From an uncultured Sphingomonadales bacterium (GTDB lineage: Bacteria > Pseudomonadota > Alphaproteobacteria > Sphingomonadales > Sphingomonadaceae): a stretch of 64,000 nt of DNA. Under the pieces are notes generated by a model. It did no database searches, had not been told where the DNA came from, and saw only the letters and a list, made by a program, of their open reading frames with translations. Below, one piece after another: positions 37,564 through 51,527 of this stretch. The stretch is taken from NCBI GenBank assembly GCA_903839675.1, contig CAIMDB010000028.1:186001-250000 (forward strand), read 5' to 3'. How positions within the stretch are numbered: the first letter of the stretch is position 1; every line of letters starts with the position of its first letter. A program made the translations under genes and the position numbers.

Positions 37564-39084
37564 ATGCAGACTGTCGAAACGTTGAACGAAGGCCTGAAGC
37601 GCGCCTACACGCTGACGATTACCGCTAAGGATATCGCCGCGCGCGTCGAACAGGAAGTCACGCGACTCGCACCAACCGTGCGCATGCCCGGCTTCCGCCC
37701 CGGCAAGGTGCCTGCCAACCTCGTCAAGAAGATGCACGGCGAAGCGCTTCAGGGCGATGCACTGAACTCTTCGGTTCAGGAAGCTGTCCAGTCGCTGATC
37801 GGCAAGGAAAAGCTCCGCCCCGCCTTGTCGCCGTCCGTTGAACTGGACGAAGGCTATGAGCATGGCAAGGATGCCGAAGTGAAGGTTGCACTCGAAGTGC
37901 TGCCCGAAATCGCCACGCCGAGCCTTGATGGCCTGAAGCTGGAGCGCCTGACGGTGGAAGCCAGCGCTGCAGCGATCGACGAAGCTGTCCTTCGCATCGC
38001 GCAGCAGCAGAAGAACTTCAAGGATGCGCCAACGGGCCACAAGGCCGCAACCGGCGATCTGGTTGTCATGGACTTTGTCGGCAAGGTCGACGGAACACCG
38101 TTTGACGGTGGCACAGGCGAAGGCATGTCGGTTGAAATCGGCACCGGTCGTTTGATCCCGGGCTTTGAAGACCAGCTCATCGGCGTGAAGGCCAATGACG
38201 AAAAAACGATCACCGTCACGTTCCCGGCCGACTACAATGTCGAATACCTCAAGGGCAAGGAAGCAACCTTTGACCTCGTCATCAGCGACGTTCGCGTGGC
38301 CGACGAAGCCAAGGCAGATGACGATTTCGCCAAGTCGCTGGGTCTTGAAGGCATTGATCAGCTGCGTGACCTGATGAAGGGTCAGCTGGAGCAGGAATTC
38401 AACCAGCTCACCCGCACGCACATGAAGCGCCGCCTGCTCGACCAGCTGGCCGCTTCGCATGATTTTGACGTGCCGCCTTCAATGGTGGACGCTGAGTTCA
38501 ACCAGATCTGGGCGCAGCTGGAACACGAGGCCGGCCAAGAAGCTGATCCGGAAGCCGCGCGCGCGGAAATGGAAAAGGACCGCGTCGAATATCTCGCCAT
38601 CGCTGTCCGTCGCGTCCGTCTGGGCCTGCTCCTGTCCGAAATCGGTCAGGCGAACAACGTCCAGATCTCTGCTCAGGAAATGAACCGTCTGATCCAGCAG
38701 GCCGCGATGCAGTATCCGCAGCAGGATCGGGAACGCTTCGTCCAATACGTCCAGCAGGACCCGATGGCCGCCGCACAGATCCGTGCGCCGCTTTATGAAG
38801 ACAAGGTCGTCGACTTCCTGTTCTCAACGGCTGAGATCACGGACCGCGCCGTGACCCGCGAAGAGCTGGAAGCCGCGATTGAAGCCGATAGCGACGACGG
38901 ACACGTCCATGGCCCGGGCTGTGGTCATGATCATGGCGACGAAAAGCCAAAGGCAGCCAAGAAGCCAGCCGCCAAAAAGGCAGCTGCGCCCAAGGCAGAA
39001 GCCGCTGAAAAGGCCGCAAAGCCAGCAGCCGCGGACGCAGCTGAAAAGCCTGCCAAGAAGGCTCCGGCTAAGAAAAAAGCCTGA
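37564..39084 (+). CDS. tig: Trigger factor with metal- and lysine-rich C-terminal tail
   Basis: Trigger factor is the ribosome-bound chaperone for nascent chains. The 506-residue product has the ribosome-binding N-domain (TVRMPGFRPGKVPANLVKK), the FKBP-type prolyl isomerase domain near 163-242 (VVMDFVGKVDGTPFDGG, IPGFEDQLIG), and the helical substrate-binding C-domain. After about residue 440 a tail follows: HVHGPGCGHDHG, a potential metal site, then Lys-Ala-rich repeats (AAKKPAAKKAAAPKAEA) like histone H1. The tail makes it longer than the about 430-residue E. coli protein. clpP does not follow; gltB does. A strong terminator lies right after. Confidence 0.96.
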   Translation: MQTVETLNEGLKRAYTLTITAKDIAARVEQEVTRLAPTVRMPGFRPGKVPANLVKKMHGEALQGDALNSSVQEAVQSLIGKEKLRPALSPSVELDEGYEHGKDAEVKVALEVLPEIATPSLDGLKLERLTVEASAAAIDEAVLRIAQQQKNFKDAPTGHKAATGDLVVMDFVGKVDGTPFDGGTGEGMSVEIGTGRLIPGFEDQLIGVKANDEKTITVTFPADYNVEYLKGKEATFDLVISDVRVADEAKADDDFAKSLGLEGIDQLRDLMKGQLEQEFNQLTRTHMKRRLLDQLAASHDFDVPPSMVDAEFNQIWAQLEHEAGQEADPEAARAEMEKDRVEYLAIAVRRVRLGLLLSEIGQANNVQISAQEMNRLIQQAAMQYPQQDRERFVQYVQQDPMAAAQIRAPLYEDKVVDFLFSTAEITDRAVTREELEAAIEADSDDGHVHGPGCGHDHGDEKPKAAKKPAAKKAAAPKAEAAEKAAKPAAADAAEKPAKKAPAKKKA

Positions 39085-39105
39085 TTTTTCAGAATCTTTG
39101 ACGAA

Positions 39106-39144
39106 AAAGAAGGGCCCTCTGCGCGAGCAGGGGGCCTTTTCTTT
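39106..39144 (+). terminator. Intrinsic terminator after tig
   Basis: 39113-39122 pairs with 39127-39136 over ten bases (one G-T pair) around a GCGA tetraloop. The flanks extend the stem with A-T pairs, and a TTTTCTTT tract follows. It isolates tig from gltB. Confidence 0.92.
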
Positions 39145-39374
39145 GGGACAAGACCGGCAGCGATTCGCGCGCACAACCGCCATCTGGACCGCGCGGCCCT
39201 GCCAACCTGACCTCAGAGACATTTGACGCGCAACAAAGTTCCATATTAAGGGGCCCCGAAGCAGTGAAAGCTGCGCTAAACGCCGACATACGTTTTCATG
39301 GCTTCACACACCCACGGTCGCCCCTATAGCGACGGTGAGAATCGCTATGGCTGCGGCCAATGTTGGAGGTTTTT

Positions 39375-44024
<4,650 letters not shown>

Positions 44025-44046
44025 TCAAGATTATTGGAGACTGATC

Positions 44047-45483
44047 GTGGGCAAGGCCACTGGCTTCCTCGAACTCGACCGGACCGACCGGACCTATGCC
44101 GATCCTAAGGAGCGGCTTTCGCACTACCGTGAATTCGTCATTCCGATGTCGGAAGATGCGATCCGCGGCCAGGCCTCACGCTGCATGAATTGCGGTATTC
44201 CGTTTTGCCACAATGGCTGCCCGGTCAACAACATCATCCCGGACTGGAACAACCTGGTCTATGAAAATGACTGGCGCAGCGCGCTGGAAGTGTTGCATTC
44301 GACCAACAACTTCCCGGAATTCACCGGTCGCATCTGCCCCGCCCCGTGCGAGGCGAGCTGCACGCTGAACATTGATGACTCGCCCGTCACCATCAAGTCG
44401 ATCGAATGCCAGATCGTGGATCGCGGGTGGGAAGAAGGCTGGATCACGCCGCTTGTCCCGTCGAAGAAAACCGGCAAGTCGATCGCTGTCGTCGGTTCCG
44501 GGCCTGCGGGCATGGCATGCGCACAGCAGCTCGCCCGCGCGGGCCATACTGTCACCGTCTTTGAAAAGAACGACCGCATCGGTGGCCTGATGCGTTACGG
44601 CATTCCCGACTTCAAAATGGAAAAGCACCTGATCAATCGGCGTGCGGTCCAGATGGAAACTGAAGGTGTGGAGTTCCGCACCTCAATGGAAGTTGGCGTG
44701 CAGGTGTCGTTCGAAAGCCTGCAGCAGAATTACGATGCCGTCGTCATGTCGGGTGGTGCGGAAGAAGCCCGTCGTCTCGAAATTCCGGGCGCTGAATTGG
44801 CAGGGGTCCGCCTCGCGATGGAATTCCTCACCCAGCAGAACAAGCGCAATGCCGGCGATGACGAAGTGCGCGCCGCACCGCGTGGCACGTTGACCGCAAC
44901 CGGCAAGCACGTGCTTGTGATCGGCGGCGGCGACACCGGATCAGACTGTGTCGGCACCTCCAACCGTCAGGGCGCAGCCTCGGTCACGCAGATCGAAATC
45001 ATGCCCAAGCCGCCGACCAAGGAAGATAAGGCGCTCAACTGGCCCGATTGGCCAATGAAGCTGCGCACCTCGTCAAGCCATGAAGAAGGCTGTGACCGCG
45101 ATTGGGCCGTCCTCACCAAGCGCGTCGTCAGCAGCAACGGCAATGTCGAAGGCCTTGAATGCGTCCGCGTTGAATGGGTCGATGGCAAGATGGTCGAAAT
45201 GGAAGGCAGCGAGTTTACGCTGAAGGCTGACCTCATCCTGCTCGCCATGGGCTTCACCGGCCCGCGCAAGCCCGGCTTGGTCGAACAGGCCGAAGTCTCG
45301 CTCGACGGTCGTGGCAATGTGGCGGCCGATACCGAGAATTACGAAACCAGCCGTGACGGCGTGTTCGCCTGCGGCGATATGCGTCGGGGCCAGAGCCTTG
45401 TCGTCTGGGCGATCCGCGAAGGCCGCCAGTGCGCCCGCGCGGTCGACCTCTATCTGACCGGGAAGACTGAACTGCCCCGCTAA
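44047..45483 (+). CDS. gltD: Glutamate synthase small subunit
   Basis: GltD passes electrons from NADPH to GltB. The 478-residue protein carries the N-terminal 4Fe-4S cysteines ([20 protein letters not shown] and [15 protein letters not shown]), the FAD site ([19 protein letters not shown]) and the NADPH site ([20 protein letters not shown]), and ends with the FAD-contacting [17 protein letters not shown]. The start is GTG at 44047 with TTGGAGA upstream. It lies 22 bases after gltB in one operon. A terminator follows the stop. Confidence 0.98.
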   Translation: MGKATGFLELDRTDRTYADPKERLSHYREFVIPMSEDAIRGQASRCMNCGIPFCHNGCPVNNIIPDWNNLVYENDWRSALEVLHSTNNFPEFTGRICPAPCEASCTLNIDDSPVTIKSIECQIVDRGWEEGWITPLVPSKKTGKSIAVVGSGPAGMACAQQLARAGHTVTVFEKNDRIGGLMRYGIPDFKMEKHLINRRAVQMETEGVEFRTSMEVGVQVSFESLQQNYDAVVMSGGAEEARRLEIPGAELAGVRLAMEFLTQQNKRNAGDDEVRAAPRGTLTATGKHVLVIGGGDTGSDCVGTSNRQGAASVTQIEIMPKPPTKEDKALNWPDWPMKLRTSSSHEEGCDRDWAVLTKRVVSSNGNVEGLECVRVEWVDGKMVEMEGSEFTLKADLILLAMGFTGPRKPGLVEQAEVSLDGRGNVAADTENYETSRDGVFACGDMRRGQSLVVWAIREGRQCARAVDLYLTGKTELPR

Positions 45484-45502
45484 GACAGCGGCCAAAAATC
45501 TG

Positions 45503-45533
45503 AAGGGCGGCCCCGCAAGGTGCCGCCCTTTTT
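45503..45533. terminator. Bidirectional terminator between gltD and the S10 peptidase gene
   Basis: AAGGGCGGC (45503-45511) pairs perfectly with GCCGCCCTT (45522-45530), ten-base loop, followed by TTT. The A-rich side and the T tract make it usable for gltD and, on the other strand, for the convergent peptidase gene that ends at 45537. Confidence 0.85.
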
Positions 45534-45536
45534 CGC

Positions 45537-47060
45537 TCAACGCGCCTTGATAAACGCCCGGACATCGCGCGACAGCTTCGCGCGGTCCTCGTCCCGAATG
45601 TACATCATGTGCCCCGAGTCATAATATTGGAACTCAATGCGATCCTTCGGGAAGCCGGAGCGCGTCAGCGAATATTCTGCGGCATAAAAGGGCGTGGCAA
45701 AGTCATACCAGCCCTGCCCGACAAAGATCCGCAGGCCTGAATTCTCGCGCAGCGCGGTGGAGATATAGGGCGCGACGTTCATGTAGGTGTCGCTGTCGCG
45801 GCCTTCGTTCAGGCGCCAATCCCATTTGCCGACGCCGCCGATGGTCACGTAACTGCGGTCGGTCTTGTAACCCAAGTCACCGCGCGCATAAGCGTTGATC
45901 GCGGCGGTATATCCGCCATCAATGCCGTAGAAGCTGGGATCATTGTCCACCTCAGACCCGGCATTGTCCGCATCCTTGCCGGTGTAGCGGGAATCGAGGC
46001 GGCCGATGGTCTGGCCACGATCCCGCAGCAGTTCTTTGTAAAAGCGACCGGGCGTCACGCGCAGATTGGCGCGCTCTAGAAAGCCTTCATCGAGCCCTGT
46101 GAGGCGCGCCAGCTCTTTGCGGATGGAGGCGTGGTCGTCAACGCTCAACGCGTTGCCCTTGAGCAAAGCTGCCAGATACGGCCCCGAAGCAAAGGCCCGT
46201 GCGTCGGCCGCGATCCCGGCCGCGCCGCCGGGATGGCTCACCTTGCCATGATAAAGCGCGGTCGTCGCGTAAGACGGGATGTTGAGCGCATAACCAATCT
46301 CATTGCCCTGCGTGTCGGCCCCCGCGCCGAAATCGAGCACGGTCGAGATCAGGATGACGCCGTTGAGCGCCACGTCATTATATTGGCCTTCAAGCTGGTT
46401 GAGGACAGCGGCCGATCGGGTCGTGCCATAGCTTTCCCCGCCGAGGAACTTCGGCGCGTTCCACCGGCCATGTTCGTTGAGCCAGAGCCGGATGAACTGG
46501 GCAATGGATTTGGCATCCTGTGTAACGCCCCAAAACTCCTGCGGGTCGACGCCCGGCATTGCATAAGAAAAGCCGGTGCCGACGGGATCAATAAAGACGA
46601 TGTCCGTCACATCGAGCAGACTGTCCGGATTGGCGACGAGCGGATAAGGCGGCGCGCCATCATCCTTCGCGTCTGAAGGGATGGCAACGCGCTTTGGCCC
46701 AAAGGCCCCCATGTGCAGCCAGACCGAGCCGGAGCCCGGCCCCCCGTTGAACAGGAAGGTCACCGGGCGGCTCGGGTCCTTCCCGTCCTTGATATAGCTG
46801 GTGGAAAAGATGGCGGCGCGCGGCTTGCCATCGGGGCCGGGCAGGAAGGTTTCGCCTGTGACAGCCGTGTAGCTGACCTTCTGCCCGTTGAACGTGCCGA
46901 CATGTTTGGTGACAGACCGGTTGGGCGCGGGCGTTGGTGCGGCTGGCGTGGTGGCGGCAGCGTCCTTCTTGTCCGGCGCAGGCGTCGCCTGAGCAAAGGC
47001 TGTTCCGGCCATCAACACCGCTGCTGAAGACGCAGCGGCCATTCGCAAAGATCGACGCAT
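45537..47060 (-). CDS. Exported serine carboxypeptidase family protein (peptidase S10)
   Basis: A 507-residue protein with a signal peptide (MRRSLRMAAASSAAVLMAG, cleavage near AFAQ) and an Ala-Pro-rich linker, then an S10 alpha/beta-hydrolase domain. The oxyanion region LFNGGPGSGSVWLHMG and IDPVGTGFSYA are typical. The catalytic triad is visible as Ser about 210 in GGESYGTT, Asp in WYDFATPF and His in DSGHMMYI. Carboxypeptidases of this type remove C-terminal residues; in bacteria they act in the periplasm. The start at 47060 has GGGGGA upstream and begins at the signal peptide. The longer frame to 47177 lacks support. Confidence 0.9.
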   Translation of the reverse strand: MRRSLRMAAASSAAVLMAGTAFAQATPAPDKKDAAATTPAAPTPAPNRSVTKHVGTFNGQKVSYTAVTGETFLPGPDGKPRAAIFSTSYIKDGKDPSRPVTFLFNGGPGSGSVWLHMGAFGPKRVAIPSDAKDDGAPPYPLVANPDSLLDVTDIVFIDPVGTGFSYAMPGVDPQEFWGVTQDAKSIAQFIRLWLNEHGRWNAPKFLGGESYGTTRSAAVLNQLEGQYNDVALNGVILISTVLDFGAGADTQGNEIGYALNIPSYATTALYHGKVSHPGGAAGIAADARAFASGPYLAALLKGNALSVDDHASIRKELARLTGLDEGFLERANLRVTPGRFYKELLRDRGQTIGRLDSRYTGKDADNAGSEVDNDPSFYGIDGGYTAAINAYARGDLGYKTDRSYVTIGGVGKWDWRLNEGRDSDTYMNVAPYISTALRENSGLRIFVGQGWYDFATPFYAAEYSLTRSGFPKDRIEFQYYDSGHMMYIRDEDRAKLSRDVRAFIKAR

Positions 47061-47250
47061 CCCATTATCCCCCAATAGAAATTCAGACGCCACGATAGCG
47101 CAATGGTCGATGGGGTAAAGCGCCCCTGTCGAAGGCCGCGTGCCGTTCGTCCGGTCTGGCGCCGCTCGACCTGCCACACCAATTGACCTTGATCCTGCTT
47201 ACAGGCAGTTATGCAGTAAATCAGGCTAAACGGTTAGAAGGTGGCCATAA

Positions 47251-48246
47251 ATGTATAGGATCAACGGCGCCCTTGGGTCTCCTTATTCGATGAAGATGCG
47301 GGCGGTGCTCCGCTACCGCCGCATCCCGCACCTCTGGGTTCATGGCGCGGACACACGCGGCGCGCTGGCGCAGGTCAAAGCGCCTGTCATTCCGGTCATG
47401 GAATATCCCGATGGATCCTTTCACAATGACTCCACTCCGCTCATCTATGATCTGGAGGCGCGCCACGCCGAACGGTCGATCCTCCCGCCCGATCCGGCAC
47501 GCGCCTTCATCGCCCATCTGATCGAAGACTTTGCCGATGAATGGGTCACCAAGGCGATGTTTGGCTATCGCTGGCTGGAAGAAGTCGACCAAATCCAGAT
47601 GAGCCGCTGGCTGGCCTTTGACGCGCTGAAAGGCGGCGGGCTGGAGGCGAGCCAAGGCTATGCCGAACAATTCCGCACCCGTCAGGTTGGGCGGATGGCG
47701 ATTGTTGGCTGCACGGCAGAGAACTTCCCGCTGATCGAAGCCTCAACCCGCGCGCTGCTTGATGCACTAGAAGCGCATGTTGTGGACCAGCACTGCCTGT
47801 TTGGCACACGCCCGAGCATTGCGGAGTTCGGCATGTACGCCCAGCTCTCCCAGCTTGGTGTTGACCCGACCGCGCAAGCCGTGATGCGCAAGGATTATCC
47901 CTATAGCTATCGCTGGCTGCTCCATATCGATGACATGTCGGGGATTGAAGGCGATTGGAGCGCGCCGGGCACCCCCTATGCGCCCATCATCACGGCTTGG
48001 CTAAAGCAAGTGGGCGAGATCTACATGCCCTTCCTCCGCGCCAATGCAGCGGCCATCGCGGCGGGAGAAGAGACGTTCCGCATCACCGCAATGGGGCAGC
48101 CCTACACGCAGGGTGTGTTCAAATATCAGCTCAAATGCCTTGCAGATTTGCGGGCACGCTATGCCGCCCTCGACGCGGCGGCCCGGGCCGAAGTGGATCC
48201 GCTCCTGTCCGACACAGGCTGTCTGGAGACGCTGCGCCAGTCTTGA
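47251..48246 (+). CDS. Glutathione S-transferase family protein
   Basis: A 331-residue protein with an N-terminal thioredoxin-like GST domain (GALGSPYSMKMRAVLRYRRI, PVIPVMEYPDGSFHNDS with the TPLIYDLEARH segment) and a long helical C-terminal region. The Ser/Pro in SPYS may be the glutathione contact. It is longer than common GSTs (about 210), so a special substrate or a role other than detoxification is possible. It converges on the FAH-family gene after 19 bases. Confidence 0.85.
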   Translation: MYRINGALGSPYSMKMRAVLRYRRIPHLWVHGADTRGALAQVKAPVIPVMEYPDGSFHNDSTPLIYDLEARHAERSILPPDPARAFIAHLIEDFADEWVTKAMFGYRWLEEVDQIQMSRWLAFDALKGGGLEASQGYAEQFRTRQVGRMAIVGCTAENFPLIEASTRALLDALEAHVVDQHCLFGTRPSIAEFGMYAQLSQLGVDPTAQAVMRKDYPYSYRWLLHIDDMSGIEGDWSAPGTPYAPIITAWLKQVGEIYMPFLRANAAAIAAGEETFRITAMGQPYTQGVFKYQLKCLADLRARYAALDAAARAEVDPLLSDTGCLETLRQS

Positions 48247-48265
48247 GGCAGCTTCGGCTATAAGG

Positions 48266-49408
48266 CTAAGGGACGATAAGATTGTCCAATGACCCAAGGC
48301 CATCAACCCAGATGGTCATGCGGTCACCGGGCTGGAGATAGCGCTTCTGCTGGCGGGCAAGGGCAATGTGGCTTTCAATCACCTGCGCCGTAAAGGGCTT
48401 GTCCCAACCACCGGCCAGCCACGCCGCCAGCCCGCGCCCAATGGAGCGCAGATCAACGCCTGCAAAAACCGTTCCCCCGGGCGTGCCTGCCAAAACCAAA
48501 GTGCGCGCTGGCACATTGCCTTCCGCGTCAATCGGCAGCCGGGCGGTGCCACCAGCATAGGTCCATTCCCGATCCCGCAGCTTGCCCGCCTCTGTCAGAA
48601 GTCGGTCCAGATCCCAGATCCACATCGTGGCTGGCGTTCGCTGACACTCTTGCCCGTTGACGGACAGTTGCAGCGTCAGCCCCGCGACATAACGATTGAG
48701 ATCACGCGGCACGACAAATAGGTCTCCCACCGGCAAATAGCCGGGCGCGCTCTTGCCGGTCGTAAATCCCTTGCCCGATTCCGGATGCGCCGCATCAACA
48801 TTACGCATGAGCTTGGCCCGGTTGGTCACATCGTTGCACAGCAGCAGCCCGCCTTTTGCGCGCTGGGTCGTCGGTGTCGCATCCAACGTGACCAAACACA
48901 GTTCCACTTCATAATCGAGCAAAGCATCCCCGGCAGAGACGCTTGCCCGGGAAGGGGTGGGCGCAACATATTTGGCAAAGAGGAAGGGTCCGCCTTCAAC
49001 GGTCGCCTCTTCGGCATGCTCGCGGTAATTGGTGCCGGCGGCGATATGGCGGCTCAATAGATCAACCGGCACGGCCAGTTCCGCGACATTGGCAGCGATC
49101 GGCGCGCCTCCCTTGGCAATCAGCGCGCTGACCCCATCATAGCCAAGCCGGTTAACAAGGCTGATTGCGTCTTCACCCTCCTTGCCGACGGGCAGGCCTG
49201 TGACCCGGCCATTGGCGTAGCTGCGAACGGCGATTGTCTGCTTGCCAATACGCGCAAAGCTCAACGCATCGCTGATGGGCGCAATCTTGACGCTCGGCGC
49301 AGAGGGAGGCGTCTGCTCTGCCCGGATGAGGGCGGCGGGTGTCCAAGCGAGGTAGAGGCCAGCCAATCCTATAAGGACCCCCAAGCAAAGCAGAGCGAAA
49401 CGCGCCAT
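48266..49408 (-). CDS. Membrane-anchored fumarylacetoacetate hydrolase (FAH) family protein
   Basis: A 380-residue protein. The first 25 residues are hydrophobic (FALLCLGVLIGLAGLYLAW), an uncleaved signal anchor or signal peptide. The rest is a FAH-type fold: GTNYREHAEEAT, FAKYVAPTPS, the metal-ligand glutamates in LLDYEVELCLV and an N-terminal of the second half with GYLPVGDLFVV. The end (GDRMTIWVDGLGSLDN) is also typical. FAH enzymes cleave or decarboxylate dicarbonyl compounds in the cytoplasm, so an exported copy is unusual. The sulfatase gene is 69 bases upstream on the same strand. Confidence 0.85.
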   Translation of the reverse strand: MARFALLCLGVLIGLAGLYLAWTPAALIRAEQTPPSAPSVKIAPISDALSFARIGKQTIAVRSYANGRVTGLPVGKEGEDAISLVNRLGYDGVSALIAKGGAPIAANVAELAVPVDLLSRHIAAGTNYREHAEEATVEGGPFLFAKYVAPTPSRASVSAGDALLDYEVELCLVTLDATPTTQRAKGGLLLCNDVTNRAKLMRNVDAAHPESGKGFTTGKSAPGYLPVGDLFVVPRDLNRYVAGLTLQLSVNGQECQRTPATMWIWDLDRLLTEAGKLRDREWTYAGGTARLPIDAEGNVPARTLVLAGTPGGTVFAGVDLRSIGRGLAAWLAGGWDKPFTAQVIESHIALARQQKRYLQPGDRMTIWVDGLGSLDNLIVP

Positions 49409-49477
49409 TATTCCATACCTTGTTCACAGATGGTCGGGATGTGCCCCAGCAGGCCCTCATGGACAAGCACTGCGCGA

Positions 49478-51106
49478 TCAGTTCGCCCAGTAAACATATT
49501 CCTGATCCTTCGTCCACGGCGCGTTGAGCGGCACGTCGATCCGGATTGGCGCTTCGAGCAAGCCGGGCCAAAGCGGCTTGGGCAGTCCGGCATTTTGCGT
49601 TTCGATCAGCTTGCGCAGAGCCGCCACGCGGGCCGGGTCCTTGTCCGCCAGATTGACTTGCTCGGTCGGATCAGTGGCGAGGTTGAACAGCCAGGCCTTG
49701 TCCGGCCGTTTTGAAATCTGCAATTTCCAGTCGCCTGCACGCACGGCGCGGTAATCGCCGGAGCGCCAGAAGGTGATCTCCCGTTTCGGTCCGGCGGCGA
49801 GCAAGTTAAAGCTATCCATCTTGCGATCATTTGGCACCTGCGCGCCCGTTGCCGCTGCGATCGTCGCAAACATGTCGAGGTGCTGGGCGACATCGCTGCG
49901 CACCGTGCCCGGCGCGATCTGGCCCGGCCAGCGCATCATCATCGGCACATGGATGCCGCCTTCAAAGAACGTGCCCTTCCAGCCACGATAGGGCTTATTG
50001 AGATCAGGGATGCCGGTGTACCAGGCCCCGCCATTGTCGCTGGTGAAAATGACAAGCGTGTTTTCATCAAGCCCACTGCTCTTCAGCTTTTGCAGGACGT
50101 CGCCAATCCGGCGGTCAAGCTGGCGGATCATCGCGCCATAGACGCGCTGGGTGTGATCCTTGATTTGCGGCAGGGCATCGTAATCCGATTTGAGGGCCTG
50201 CAGCGGCGTGTGTGGCGCGTTATAGGCCAGATACATGAAGAAGGGCCGGTTCTTATTGGCCTCAATCGCGTCCAGCGCATTGTCAGTGAAATAGTCTGTC
50301 AGGTGCCCCTTGGGACGAAAACGCTGACCGTTCCCCCAGTACACGGCATGCGGCAAATTGGCCCAAAGAAAGCGGTCAATGGGGTCCCAAGACAACTTGG
50401 CGTTCACGACCTGAGGGTCATCCTCCGCCATGAACAAATCCCCGCCTGAACGCATGCCAAGGCTTTCATCAAAGCCCTGCGACGTCGGCCGCAAGGGTTC
50501 GGCTTCACCCATATGCCATTTGCCGATGTGGATCGTGTGATAGCCTTTGGGCTTCAGAACTTCCGGCAGCATGATCTGATCATGCGGCACGCCCATGTCG
50601 GCATAGGCCGGCAGATCGTGGTTCAGCTCTTTGTGGTAGATCGGCGGATGGGGGGACGCGCTGTCGCTATGGGCAAGGTTTGAAACAAAGGCGGCAGGAA
50701 CAGCTGTAAATTCAAAGCCGAACCGCGTCGGGTAACGTCCGGTCATCAAGGCCGCGCGCGAGGGCGAACAGGTCGCATTGGCGGCATAGCCGTTGGCAAA
50801 GCTGACGCCCTGCTTGGCAATGGAGTCGATATTGGGCGTCGGCACCGCGCCACCCGCCACACCGCCGCCGTAAAGCGAAATGTCGTTCATTCCCAAATCA
50901 TCGGCAACAATCAAAATGACATTGGGCGGACGCTTGCCCGTCGTTGGTGTTGCCGGACCCTGCGCCCAAGTGACCGGATGGTAATCGGCAATCGGCTCAC
51001 GCAACTGGGCGATCTTTCCGGGAATATAGATCCAGTATTTCTGAAGAGCGAGATAGCCTGCGCCAATGAGCAGGGCCAAGGCCGCGATCCATTTGAGTTT
51101 GCGCAT
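49478..51106 (-). CDS. Exported sulfatase (type I, formylglycine-dependent)
   Basis: A 542-residue arylsulfatase-type enzyme that hydrolyses sulfate esters. It begins with a hydrophobic anchor or signal (WIAALALLIGAGYLAL). The metal residues are visible in VILIVADDLGMND (Asp69, Asp70), the modified cysteine is Cys113 in ATCSPSRAALMTGR (C-x-P-S-R, the formylglycine signature), and HIGKWHMG and SDNGGAWY follow. Substrate unknown. The start at 51106 has GAGGAG nine bases upstream; TTG at 51112 is too close to it. A formylglycine-generating enzyme is encoded 2 kb away at 53142, as expected for activation. Confidence 0.94.
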   Translation of the reverse strand: MRKLKWIAALALLIGAGYLALQKYWIYIPGKIAQLREPIADYHPVTWAQGPATPTTGKRPPNVILIVADDLGMNDISLYGGGVAGGAVPTPNIDSIAKQGVSFANGYAANATCSPSRAALMTGRYPTRFGFEFTAVPAAFVSNLAHSDSASPHPPIYHKELNHDLPAYADMGVPHDQIMLPEVLKPKGYHTIHIGKWHMGEAEPLRPTSQGFDESLGMRSGGDLFMAEDDPQVVNAKLSWDPIDRFLWANLPHAVYWGNGQRFRPKGHLTDYFTDNALDAIEANKNRPFFMYLAYNAPHTPLQALKSDYDALPQIKDHTQRVYGAMIRQLDRRIGDVLQKLKSSGLDENTLVIFTSDNGGAWYTGIPDLNKPYRGWKGTFFEGGIHVPMMMRWPGQIAPGTVRSDVAQHLDMFATIAAATGAQVPNDRKMDSFNLLAAGPKREITFWRSGDYRAVRAGDWKLQISKRPDKAWLFNLATDPTEQVNLADKDPARVAALRKLIETQNAGLPKPLWPGLLEAPIRIDVPLNAPWTKDQEYVYWAN

Positions 51107-51131
51107 CTCCAATGTCTCCTCAATCTCTACA

Positions 51132-51527
51132 CTATGTATCGATATTCCGTCCGGCAGCGAACATGATCAACCAGCCACTTGCCATCACGACCGCTGCAAA
51201 ACCGATCACCCCATTGTTCAATCCCCAAAGACCTGCGGCGACGCCGTAATGGGTCAGCGCAAACAACAGCGATCCGCCGAGCAGCAAGGCCGGGGCATGG
51301 CGCGCGGCATCTGCGCCGACGTTCATAAACGTGGCGCAAGCGATGCTGGCCATACTGTGCATGAACTGGACTTGGGCTCCAACCCGCACGACCGCAGAAA
51401 CATCCTCAGGCAGATGTGTTGAGAGCATAAGCGCGATGGCAGAGGCGAGCGCGTTGATCGTGGCAAGCCGCATCCATAGGCGCCGGTTCCAGCGCGCTTC
51501 TTTTCGTGCTTTTGGCGCCGCCGTCAT
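51132..51527 (-). CDS. Small membrane protein, DUF423-like
   Basis: A 131-residue protein with four hydrophobic segments (ATINALASAIALML, VQFMHSMASIACATF, LLLGGSLLFALTHYGVAAGLW, VIGFAAVVMASGWLIMFAAG). The order of motifs, with QFMHSMAS in helix 2, a Gly-rich helix 3 and GWLIMF in helix 4, fits DUF423 family proteins; the match is moderate. Function unknown. It starts inside the stop of the 51524-52156 gene (ATGA), and 25 bases separate it from the sulfatase. Confidence 0.7.
   Translation of the reverse strand: MTAAPKARKEARWNRRLWMRLATINALASAIALMLSTHLPEDVSAVVRVGAQVQFMHSMASIACATFMNVGADAARHAPALLLGGSLLFALTHYGVAAGLWGLNNGVIGFAAVVMASGWLIMFAAGRNIDT

Noticed and set aside
39223-39249. TTGACG followed by TATTAA before gltB, as promoter
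   Set aside because: Spacing of 15 bases is short and the -10 match is poor; not firm enough to list as a feature.
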